Positions 17,596 to 24,926 of a DNA stretch of 64,000 nt are shown piece by piece (within the stretch, counting starts at the first letter, position 1; each line of letters opens with the position of its first letter). Origin of the DNA: PALSA-350 sp963794165 (GTDB taxonomy: Bacteria; Acidobacteriota; Terriglobia; Terriglobales; Acidobacteriaceae). The stretch spans positions 1 through 64,000 of the forward strand of contig CAWCCT010000001.1 of NCBI GenBank assembly GCA_963794165.1. Direction: 5' to 3'. The position numbers and the translations under genes are program-made. The notes under the pieces were generated by a model that was not told the DNA's origin, made no database searches, and saw only the letters and a program-made list of their open reading frames with translations.

Positions 17596-17638
17596 GCAAT
17601 CCGCAGTTTTTTGATCTATCGATGTCGTTGCCTGACTT

Positions 17639-20600
17639 ATGAAAAGACTTCTTCTGCTCTTCCCTTTCCTGCTCTGCAGTGCCGGCGTCCAGGCGCAGAA
17701 CATCGAGGGCCAGATTATTGCGTCGCAGTATGGCCGGTGGAAGGTGCCGGGATACGCTCCGAATACTTATAGCTCGTTCGCACCGGACTCGTGCCGAGTG
17801 CAGGGGGGAGCCAGCTTTTTCTACGCGTTTAGCGTGGGTACGCCGATTTCGATCATCGACGGAGATCCTTCGATGAACGAGACCGTGACACCCACGTCTA
17901 CGGTCGAGAGCAATGTCTCCTGCGCAATCACGATTACGCCGATCAATAGCCACCAGGTTCCTTTTTATCTGACCTCCGCCACGGGCGGACTGCAAGAAGC
18001 CCTCAATCAGAACCTGACCACCCCGCAGACGAATACGATCATCCTGGACAGCGCCTTTTATCAACTGGTGGGAGGAGCCACCAACGCGGCCTCCGTCATC
18101 GCCGCGGCGCAGGGCAGTATCAAGCTTGGCCTGGAAGACGTGACCCAAGTGCCCACGGTCTGGTACCAGTGGAATGGGACACAGTATGTGAAGGTCGGCA
18201 ACGGCGGGGTGGGCACAGGGCTCAACACGCTGCAGAATGACCTGGTGGCGAATAACCCCACTAATACAGGGGCTATCGACCTCGACGACTTTGTAGCTAC
18301 TGGCACCTACAGTGCGCAGCTCGCCGTCAATGCGGCGAACGCCAACGGCGGGAGCGCTATCATTCAGCCGGGGGCCGGCCGCACATCCTTTACCAATAGC
18401 GGCAATGTGCGGGTGCAGGATAACCGCACGGATGTGCCCGCCAACGCACGGGGTGTGACTGAGTTCGGCGCCGCCTGCGATACCCGGAACGTTTACGGCA
18501 CCCTGACCAGCGGCTCGAAGAACTTCTCGATCATCGGCGGAGCCCTGACCTCGGCGGACGTGGGACGCGTGTTGGTGGCCGTGGGCACAGTGGGGGGCAC
18601 GCCTACGCAGTTTGAATCAGTGGTGGTGTCAATTACCGACTCGCTCGACGGCGTATTGGCAACGGCAGCGCCGTTCACACAGTCTACCGCTCACGAGATG
18701 GACCTGGGCCATGACGACACCGCCGCGATTGCACAAGGCATGGCTGCAGTTGGCGCCGGAACACTGGTGTTCCCTGCCGGCACGTGTCATACACATACGC
18801 AATTACTGAAGGGCCAGAGTCCTATTGGCCTGGGCACCGACTCGTTTATTTTGGGTATGCCGGGAGAGGACATCTTTCAGGGCCCAGACCCCAGCCAGGG
18901 GCAAGGCTACAACCAAGGGGCGGCCCACATCCACGATTTGACATTCCTGGTAGACGGCCGCATCGACGCCACGCTGCCGTGGCAGAGCATCAACGATTCA
19001 GGGACCACGGCGCATGCGGCCATGTACCGGCCGGTGGCCACGCTGAGCGGAGTAAGCTCCAATCCCCTGGCGCCAGGCTGGTTCCAAGGCTCGAACGGCG
19101 GGGGCGGCTATAACGGGGTGGCGAATATCACGGCCGGCTCCGCGGTGATGTGTGTGCCGACGAACGAAACCGCGCCCTCGGTGGGGCAGACCGTCGTCTT
19201 CCCTTACCTGGCCTCGGTATTCACGGCCACGGTAAGCTCGACGGCGGGGAGCTGCACCAGCTCAACTGCGCGGACGCTGTCCACCGTTCTTCCCGCCGGC
19301 GCAACGAATAGCCAGGCAGAGTGGTTCGCCGGCAGCTCTCCTCAGAACCTCGCCACGGCAATCGGCGCGGGCACCTGCCCGTCGAGCATCACCTTATCGA
19401 ACTCGATTACGCCGGTTCCCGGTTATGAGTCGAATGTTGCCCCCTTCGGCCTGATACAGATCGACGGCGAGCAGTTCACCTACTTCGGCAAGTCGAATGC
19501 CGGTAATTCAAGTCCGGCCAACACGCTTTACAGCATCCAGTGCGCGCAGAACGGCACCACGCGTGCTGCGCACGCCGCGTCGGCCACAGTGGTGCCGTTG
19601 AATAATTTCAAGCCCACCTATCCCTGGCCGGTGATTCCCACCCTCAACTCGGGGGACACCACGCCGAGCGGCACGGCCAGCTTCTTCCCTGGATGGAACG
19701 TAGGCAACGCGGCCTTCGCCTTCCCGGTGGCCACGGGCATCAGTCAAGGCTCGGGCTCAACCGGATCTTGGAGTGCTAACGCGAAGATTGAAAACCTGAC
19801 CTTCTTCCCCTGGCCAAACGATATCAACGGCTCTACGTGGCAGTCGGTAAACCACACAGCGATGATGTACTTTGTCTCGCCTTCCTACGCCAGCGTCTTC
19901 TCAAACCTTTACGCGCTGTATCTCTTCTACGGGGTGGCTGAAGGCGCTCCCTCGATCGAGAACGGCAACTACGCCAACGCCCAACCCACCGCGGATGGCG
20001 CTCACTGGGATGGAATCACCATCTACGCCGCCAACCCGGTGATCATGTCGTACGGGAACCAGAACACCTTCTCGAACTTCAATGTCTACTCGCAGGAGCA
20101 GACCACCGGCGGCGTCGCCCTGGGCGCGGACACGTGCTACTACTTCACCGCATTGCACGACGACCAGACGGGTGGCTATTTCGACGTGCTGTCGCTCAAC
20201 CACTTCAAGAATCTCTACTGCGAGAACGAGGGCGGTGCCCACGACGTTCAGATGCCTATCTGGGAATGGGACACTTACAACTCTGAAATCGAAGATCAGC
20301 ACATGGGCGGCGGTGGAGAGGTCTACATCGGAGGCGCGCAGCAGCACTGGATCGGCGGCAACTTCAATAATGCGATCTCTACTCCCACAATCAACTGGGG
20401 CACCGGCAACACTTCGGACTACGTCACCAACCTGGGGAGCGAACCGAAAGGCAACATCTACGGGGTTAATTCGCTGATCAACTATGGTCCTTTCAGCAAG
20501 TTCTCGGGAACCACATCGCAGCGCTTCTCCTCCCCCTACGGACCCTACGGCGGACTGCAGGTGGGTAATAGCCGCGAGCCCATCCGCTCGCAAACCAGTG

Positions 20601-21349
20601 AGACGTTTAACACCGGTAACCTGACCGCTCCCTACACCAGTTCGGAAGGCGGCTTTATCACCCCGGAAGAGTTCAATGCGGACTTCAGGTTTGAATCGCA
20701 GGCAATGAATGTGGGCTGGACTTACGACCCGACGTCGCCGGTCACCAACGCCTACACGGCTTGCAACGTAGGGAACAATCGGGGATCAATTTATTGCGCC
20801 ACCGGGCAATTCAACCTGGAAAACATTTCGATAGGCCCCGGCCAACGGCTGGTGGGCGGCAAGTACACGCTTTATATCTCGATGAAAGATGCGGCTACGG
20901 CGACGAATACGGAGACGATGAGCGTGTTCTCGGGTTGTGGCGGCTTCTCGCAGAGCTACAACATCCCTATCACCAACACCTGGCCTTCGACTGCGGCCCA
21001 GGTCTTTACCGTACCCATTGACCTTACGCCGGCAGCGGGGCCGGGTTGCACATTGGGAATGAGATTCTGGGGGGCCACGACCGCGGACCAGATCCAGGTT
21101 GGTTATGTGGATTTCGCTCCGGTGGCTGAACAGCTGAATGCTCAGACCATCAATGCAAGCACTCTCAACCTGCCAGGCGGCACCACTGGCGGCACTCCGA
21201 ACGGCTGCGCACAGTCGCCAGTCACCGGCATCAATGGTGGTTACTCCAGCACGCCCACGGTGACCGCTTCGGGAGGCGTGAGCGGTGGAGCAGCCGGGGG
21301 CGGCGGCGCCACCGGCAATAACGGGGGGAGGCTCTACGCCGATGTATAG
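17639..21349 (+). CDS. Large secreted tail-spike-like protein with pectate-lyase-type domain
   Basis: A 1236-residue protein with a clear signal peptide (MKRLLLLFPFLLCSAGVQAQ). From about residue 250, GVTEFGAACDTRNVYGTL and later DDTAAIAQGMAAVGAGTLVFPAGT match the start of the pectate-lyase-3/tail-spike right-handed beta-helix fold. In many spikes this motif reads GDGVTDDTAAI, here with an insertion. The C-terminal part (about 1040-1180) is a carbohydrate-binding-like beta sandwich, followed by a Gly-rich tail. In phages such proteins bind and cleave surface glycans. A Sec signal on a virion protein is unusual, so it may instead be a secreted host-type enzyme. No catalytic residues were assigned. 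Confidence 0.7.
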   Translation: MKRLLLLFPFLLCSAGVQAQNIEGQIIASQYGRWKVPGYAPNTYSSFAPDSCRVQGGASFFYAFSVGTPISIIDGDPSMNETVTPTSTVESNVSCAITITPINSHQVPFYLTSATGGLQEALNQNLTTPQTNTIILDSAFYQLVGGATNAASVIAAAQGSIKLGLEDVTQVPTVWYQWNGTQYVKVGNGGVGTGLNTLQNDLVANNPTNTGAIDLDDFVATGTYSAQLAVNAANANGGSAIIQPGAGRTSFTNSGNVRVQDNRTDVPANARGVTEFGAACDTRNVYGTLTSGSKNFSIIGGALTSADVGRVLVAVGTVGGTPTQFESVVVSITDSLDGVLATAAPFTQSTAHEMDLGHDDTAAIAQGMAAVGAGTLVFPAGTCHTHTQLLKGQSPIGLGTDSFILGMPGEDIFQGPDPSQGQGYNQGAAHIHDLTFLVDGRIDATLPWQSINDSGTTAHAAMYRPVATLSGVSSNPLAPGWFQGSNGGGGYNGVANITAGSAVMCVPTNETAPSVGQTVVFPYLASVFTATVSSTAGSCTSSTARTLSTVLPAGATNSQAEWFAGSSPQNLATAIGAGTCPSSITLSNSITPVPGYESNVAPFGLIQIDGEQFTYFGKSNAGNSSPANTLYSIQCAQNGTTRAAHAASATVVPLNNFKPTYPWPVIPTLNSGDTTPSGTASFFPGWNVGNAAFAFPVATGISQGSGSTGSWSANAKIENLTFFPWPNDINGSTWQSVNHTAMMYFVSPSYASVFSNLYALYLFYGVAEGAPSIENGNYANAQPTADGAHWDGITIYAANPVIMSYGNQNTFSNFNVYSQEQTTGGVALGADTCYYFTALHDDQTGGYFDVLSLNHFKNLYCENEGGAHDVQMPIWEWDTYNSEIEDQHMGGGGEVYIGGAQQHWIGGNFNNAISTPTINWGTGNTSDYVTNLGSEPKGNIYGVNSLINYGPFSKFSGTTSQRFSSPYGPYGGLQVGNSREPIRSQTSETFNTGNLTAPYTSSEGGFITPEEFNADFRFESQAMNVGWTYDPTSPVTNAYTACNVGNNRGSIYCATGQFNLENISIGPGQRLVGGKYTLYISMKDAATATNTETMSVFSGCGGFSQSYNIPITNTWPSTAAQVFTVPIDLTPAAGPGCTLGMRFWGATTADQIQVGYVDFAPVAEQLNAQTINASTLNLPGGTTGGTPNGCAQSPVTGINGGYSSTPTVTASGGVSGGAAGGGGATGNNGGRLYADV

Positions 21350-21602
21350 CTTGCATCAGCAGTATCTGGACATGACAAGCGGCTTTCACGTCATCGAGCT
21401 GCGCGACGAACGAGGCCATCGGCACCTGATCCAGCTTGCCATTGGCCATGATGCCTGCCCGGCATGCGGGGCGGTTCATCCCAAAGATAATCTTGACAGC
21501 CTCGACCCGGCAGCCGCCGTCCGTCAAATAAACGAAGCGCTCAATACGTCACAGCAGCAGATGCTTGCCTACGCCGGCAAGCACGGGCTCACGGTGAAGT
21601 GA
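21342..21602 (+). CDS. Small CxxC protein of the fibre operon
   Basis: An 86-residue protein starting MYSLHQQYLDMTSGFHVIEL. It carries one CPAC motif, plus HP and a second histidine nearby, that could bind zinc. The ATG overlaps the end of the tail-spike gene by 8 bp, and the stop overlaps the next start, so translation is probably coupled. Function unknown. Confidence 0.6.
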   Translation: MYSLHQQYLDMTSGFHVIELRDERGHRHLIQLAIGHDACPACGAVHPKDNLDSLDPAAAVRQINEALNTSQQQMLAYAGKHGLTVK

Positions 21603-22018
21603 AGCGCATCACGCTGCGCCAGGCGATCCGCCCGGACTGGCCGGCAATTCAACAATTGCACCGCGAGCATCAGGCGGCGCAGGGCACCAATTATGAACTG
21701 CCCTACCTGTTCGGCCCGGCCATTGCCATTGCCCTGGTGGGCGTAGATGAAGAAGGAACGATCCGCAATTGCGTTTACGTGGAGACGATCGCGGAATTAC
21801 GCTTCGTCGGTTGCGATCCCAGGGCGACCGCATTCTCCCAACGGGAGATTGAAGGGCTTAGTTACGTATTGAAGCTCCAGGGTTTTCGCTGGCTGGAGTG
21901 CTTTGTACCTCGGCAATTGAAGAAGATGATCCAGAAGCCGCTACGGCGCGCTGGGTTCGATTGTGTCGATCGTGAGCTGGCACATTACACCAAAGACCTG
22001 AGAGGAAAAAATGAGTAG
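21599..22018 (+). CDS. GNAT-like acetyltransferase domain protein
   Basis: A 139-residue protein (MKRITLRQAIRPDWPAIQQL) with the N-terminal strand-helix pattern of GNAT acetyltransferases and a late region FRWLECFVPRQLKKMIQKPLRRAGF resembling the acyl-CoA-binding end. The acetyl-CoA loop Q/RxxGxG/A is not clear, so activity is uncertain. GTG start 21599 overlaps the upstream stop (GTGA). Small GNAT-like proteins near fibre genes occur in phages. Confidence 0.5.
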   Translation: MKRITLRQAIRPDWPAIQQLHREHQAAQGTNYELPYLFGPAIAIALVGVDEEGTIRNCVYVETIAELRFVGCDPRATAFSQREIEGLSYVLKLQGFRWLECFVPRQLKKMIQKPLRRAGFDCVDRELAHYTKDLRGKNE

Positions 22019-22574
22019 AGGCCAATCCACGCAAGCATTCAACACCGCGTCTAACGAAAACGCAACGGACTTCGGCAACGCGCAGTCGGCATTCGGTTCC
22101 ACCGAAGATGCCATCGGCAACTACAACAACCAACTGGCAAAGTTCGTTTCGGGCAACCCGTATACCAAAGGAGGCGAGTACGACCAGACCATCAATACCG
22201 GTCTGGCCAACGTTTCCGATGCGGGTGCGAATTCACTAGCCGGCGCGCTGCAGGCGCAGGCTCGGCGCACGGGCCAGAATAGCGCGGCAGATGCGGCCAC
22301 CGCGGCGGCGGGGGCACAGCAGAACACCCGTAACCTGTCGAGCGATCTGGCTGCGGCGCAGCAACAGCGCATTGCCGGCGAGGCCGGGTACAACCAGGCC
22401 GCGCTGGGTGCATCCGCGGTGCCCATCAGCGCCAATCAGTCGCTCTACGGTACATCGTCCAACGCGGCGGATAGCGTTCTGGGCGATGAGACGCAGGCGG
22501 CCAAAATCCCCAGCTTCTGGGATGAGGTCGGCAGCAGCGTGGCCGGCAATCTAGGCAAGGTAGGAAAACTATAA
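22011..22574 (+). CDS. Ala/Gln-rich virion-like structural protein
   Basis: A 187-residue Ala, Gly, Asn and Gln-rich, mostly helical protein. Examples are AGALQAQARRTGQNSAADA, then QQNTRNLSSDLAAAQQQRIAG. It has no membrane segment or cysteine. Sequences of this kind are typical of internal virion or ejection-type proteins of short-tailed phages. It starts inside the end of the GNAT-like gene (8-bp overlap) and precedes another small gene by 2 bp. Specific function unknown. Confidence 0.55.
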   Translation: MSRGQSTQAFNTASNENATDFGNAQSAFGSTEDAIGNYNNQLAKFVSGNPYTKGGEYDQTINTGLANVSDAGANSLAGALQAQARRTGQNSAADAATAAAGAQQNTRNLSSDLAAAQQQRIAGEAGYNQAALGASAVPISANQSLYGTSSNAADSVLGDETQAAKIPSFWDEVGSSVAGNLGKVGKL

Positions 22575-22576
22575 CT

Positions 22577-22924
22577 ATGGCAGATGATCAGGAAGATGAA
22601 GCCAGCAGGCTGCTCAAGAAGATTCTCTCGCCGGCAGAGGCGCAGAGTCTGGTGCTGCCTCCACCGAACCATCCTCCGGTAAGTGGGCCGGCCGAGTCGA
22701 CTCCGGTCACCGGCAGCCTGGCGAAACCGCCATCGCAGGCAACCCCGTCACGCCAGGGCCTGGCAGGATACTTTGCCGGCGGCCCGCCATCCACGCCGGA
22801 TCGAAGCAGCGATCCACAGTACGTGAAGATTTATTCGAAGGGCCAGGTTGGCTATCTGCCCAAAGCTAATTTGCTGTTGGCACAACAGGTAGACAGCAAC
22901 CTCAAAGTCTTAAGCGAAGACTAA
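22577..22924 (+). CDS. Proline-rich hypothetical phage protein
   Basis: A 115-residue protein with an acidic N-terminus (MADDQEDEASRLLKKILSP) and a Pro/Ser-rich middle, ending in the YVKIYSKGQVGYLPKANLLLAQQ region. It is the last gene of this coupled block. The palindrome that follows directly could terminate transcription. No family recognised. Confidence 0.55.
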   Translation: MADDQEDEASRLLKKILSPAEAQSLVLPPPNHPPVSGPAESTPVTGSLAKPPSQATPSRQGLAGYFAGGPPSTPDRSSDPQYVKIYSKGQVGYLPKANLLLAQQVDSNLKVLSED

Positions 22925-22951
22925 CCCCAGGTCTCGTTTTGAGATCTGGGG
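22925..22951. terminator. Palindrome of R2 type, possible bidirectional terminator
   Basis: ccccaggtctc, tttt-containing loop, then gagatctgggg form an 11-bp hairpin between the converging genes ending at 22924 and 22964. The same core (aggtctc..gagacct) forms the arms of the element at 63219-63484. It lacks a clean U-tract. Confidence 0.5.
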
Positions 22952-22963
22952 TTCGCCATAACC

Positions 22964-23299
22964 TCAGTGGTGATCCCAGTCGTGGTGGTCACGGTGATCA
23001 TTGTGGTCCCAATGACCCTCGTTGTATTCCCAGCCGCGGTCATAGTGGTCGTAGTGAGGATGAGTCCAGTATCCGCCCGCGTAGGGAGGCCGGCGCCATA
23101 CTCCGGGGACCCACACATATCTGCCGCCGTACCAGTTCCAGTATCCGTCGACCCAGGCATAACCCGGACCTGGCATAGGCCCACGCACTTCATAGCGCAA
23201 CGGTGGCGGAGCAGTGCCTATATATACGCCTACTCCGGCGAAGGCTGGAGCCGTGAGTGCAGAAGCCAGAATCGCAGTTGTGATCCATTTCGCTTTCAT
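22964..23299 (-). CDS. Secreted YXWXXGXW-repeat protein
   Basis: A 111-residue exported protein. Signal peptide MKAKWITTAILASALTAPAFA is followed by tandem Tyr/Trp units YAWVDGYWNWYGGRYVWVPGVW, matching the YXWXXGXW repeat family. A His/Asp-rich tail (HYDHYDRGWEYNEGHWDHNDH) follows. AAGGAG lies seven bases before ATG 23299. Such proteins are cell-envelope proteins of unknown role in Acidobacteriota and Proteobacteria. It lies antisense inside the phage block, next to a gene whose N-terminus seems lost, so it may be a later insertion (a moron). Confidence 0.75.
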   Translation of the reverse strand: MKAKWITTAILASALTAPAFAGVGVYIGTAPPPLRYEVRGPMPGPGYAWVDGYWNWYGGRYVWVPGVWRRPPYAGGYWTHPHYDHYDRGWEYNEGHWDHNDHRDHHDWDHH

Positions 23300-23417
23300 A
23301 TTTTTCTCCTTACTACCACCTTTCATACAGTTCGAACCCGACTGCGGGCGGGAGGTTTCGCCCATATTTCGGATGCAGCGGTTCCCTCGCAGGCAGCCCC
23401 AAAAGGTAACGGTACTT

Positions 23418-24233
23418 ATGGTCAAACACCCACTGCACACGCTCGGTTTTGAACCCGTTGTTTCCTCTTTGACCGCGCTGGGGTTTGAACCCCAAAGGAG
23501 GGTGGGAGCGACAGAACCAAATTCTGGCCGAAAGATTGTGCAGCCCACAGGCAACCCCGGCGTCAATCAGGAGCTGGCCACTGAGGCCATGCCAGCGTAC
23601 AAGGCGAGATTGGCTGAAGCGATCCGGCACATACCAGGAGCGAGACTAGCAGCGAGCCGTGAAGCCAAGAATCCGCGCCGACTAGCCGAAAAAATCGAGT
23701 ACCAGGGTCAACCGGCGGAGACGGTAAGCGACTACGGCGCGGCCCAGATCGCGGTCGACTCGCCGCAAGCCAAAGATGCGGTGGTGGCCTCGGTGAAACA
23801 GCATTTCAGGGTGCTACGGCAGCAGGATAACTTCGCCCTGGGCGATCCGGAGTATGGCTATCGCAGCTATTCGCTACAGCTGCAGATGCCCAATGGCGCA
23901 TCCGAGGAGCTGCAAATTGTTCCTCTCCCGGTGTTCGAGGCAAACCGCAAGGAGCATCAGGCGTATAAGAAAGCGCGCAACGCAGAGATCGCCGGCCGGG
24001 ACGCGGCACCGGCAAGGGCGGCCGCACGCGACCTCAACGATTCGGCAATGGATAGATTTAACTCCAGAAATGGAGTAATAAAGGGTCCGGTCGTCAAAGG
24101 GGCCCGGGTAAGGCTGACTGACGGAGCGGTCGCCAGAATCGTCTACGCCGATCCAAACATGCGGATCGCACGGGTACGCACAGAAGACGGACGAAACATT
24201 ACCGTACGCCACAAGGATCTGCGCCGGTCATAG
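23418..24233 (+). CDS. Phage polyvalent-protein fragment with RelA/SpoT-like domain
   Basis: A 271-residue protein, start uncertain. Residues about 70-170 (YGAAQIAVDSPQAKDAVVASV, QDNFALGDPEYGYRSYSLQLQ, SEELQIVP) match the RelA/SpoT-like synthetase fold seen in large polyvalent proteins of phages and mobile elements. The D-x-Y-G-Y-R core is present. The C-terminal domain (from about 205) is basic, with a beta-like KGARVRLTDGAVARIVYAD. The open frame continues upstream to 23214 across the divergent gene's leader, with low-quality sequence, so the original N-terminus is probably lost. Whether it makes (p)ppGpp is unknown. Confidence 0.55.
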   Translation: MVKHPLHTLGFEPVVSSLTALGFEPQRRVGATEPNSGRKIVQPTGNPGVNQELATEAMPAYKARLAEAIRHIPGARLAASREAKNPRRLAEKIEYQGQPAETVSDYGAAQIAVDSPQAKDAVVASVKQHFRVLRQQDNFALGDPEYGYRSYSLQLQMPNGASEELQIVPLPVFEANRKEHQAYKKARNAEIAGRDAAPARAAARDLNDSAMDRFNSRNGVIKGPVVKGARVRLTDGAVARIVYADPNMRIARVRTEDGRNITVRHKDLRRS

Positions 24234-24238
24234 GCCGA

Positions 24239-24358
24239 TCAGCTCTTGGGCGGTCCCCCGAGGCGGGTGTCTTCGCCGCGTCTGCGTCCCGGCTCTACTT
24301 TGGGCTTGGGTTTAGGTGCCTTCTTGGTCTCTTTTTTGCCTTTATCTTTGCTTCCCAT
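24239..24358 (-). CDS. Very small lysine-rich protein
   Basis: A 39-residue frame: MGSKDKGKKETKKAPKPK, then KVEPGRRRGEDTRLGG. It is highly charged with a Pro-Lys stretch. A clear ATG is present, but no ribosome site. It sits antisense between two rightward genes, ending 5 bp past the polyvalent fragment. Supported only by its regular amphipathic basic composition. Confidence 0.4.
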   Translation of the reverse strand: MGSKDKGKKETKKAPKPKPKVEPGRRRGEDTRLGGPPKS

Positions 24359-24404
24359 GAAGCCAAATATTACACGAACTGCTTGTCAAAGCGAGGGGGT
24401 ACCA

Positions 24405-24632
24405 ATGCAGAAAGAAAATAAGTGCCTGAAGTTTAACCGCGATCAGCTTCTGAACATGTACTGGGAGCTGGCCAACCTGAACCCGGAGCAGACTAAAGGA
24501 AATATCGCCGGACAGCTCAAGGCGCTCGATTCCTTATGCGAGCAGCTGGCTGTGGCGGAGAAGCCAAACACTCCGGCAAAGCCAGCCGTCGTGCACGAGA
24601 TTTACCGAGCCGGCTGGATGCTGGAGTCCTGA
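24405..24632 (+). CDS. Small hypothetical phage protein
   Basis: A 75-residue protein (MQKENKCLKFNRDQLLNMYW), helical with two hydrophobic heptads. GAGGGGG lies 5 bases before ATG 24405. An ATG at 24357 is in frame, but it overlaps the divergent small gene and has no ribosome site. It lies 294 bp upstream of TerL, where a small terminase subunit is often found, but no helix-turn-helix is evident. Confidence 0.5.
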   Translation: MQKENKCLKFNRDQLLNMYWELANLNPEQTKGNIAGQLKALDSLCEQLAVAEKPNTPAKPAVVHEIYRAGWMLES

Positions 24633-24667
24633 GTCCGCACCGGCGACGAAAGCCGGGTGCCCCATAC

Positions 24668-24772
24668 CCCCGATTTCCTGTCGAGGTTAGTGGGTTCCGC
24701 GAACTTTATGCGCCTTTCCTTAGAGAAAGGCGCACACGCGGTCCTGTCCAGTGCAGCGTGCAGGAAATTCGG
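24668..24772 (+). repeat. Structured interspersed repeat family B, copy 2
   Basis: Runs from ccgatttcctgtcgagg to gcaggaaattcgg. The central hairpin, gcgcctttc (24710-24718) with gaaaggcgc (24725-24733), differs from copy 1 at paired positions that still pair. Its end merges with an R1 palindrome. Confidence 0.75.
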
Positions 24773-24907
24773 GGCATCTCGCTCGTTTTTCGCGAGATGT
24801 GGGATACCACTGCTCTGCACGGGACGCATTTGAAAGTCGGGGATGGATGGTTAAGTTTCGTGGTATCCCAGATCTCGCGAAAAACGAGCGAGATATGGGG
24901 CACCCGG
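24771..24907. repeat. R1 REP-like inverted pair
   Basis: Minus-orientation palindrome 24771-24810 (first bases missing where it abuts family B) and plus-orientation palindrome 24859-24907, separated by about 48 bp. The second copy carries two changes (cccagatctcgc, gagatatgggg). It ends 20 bp before the terminase start. Confidence 0.85.
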
Positions 24908-24926
24908 CCTTCGTTGCGAGGACAGT

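Noticed and set aside
23460..23500. tRNA-like ggtttgaacccca sequence
   Set aside because: No cloverleaf can be drawn around it and no acceptor stem is present.
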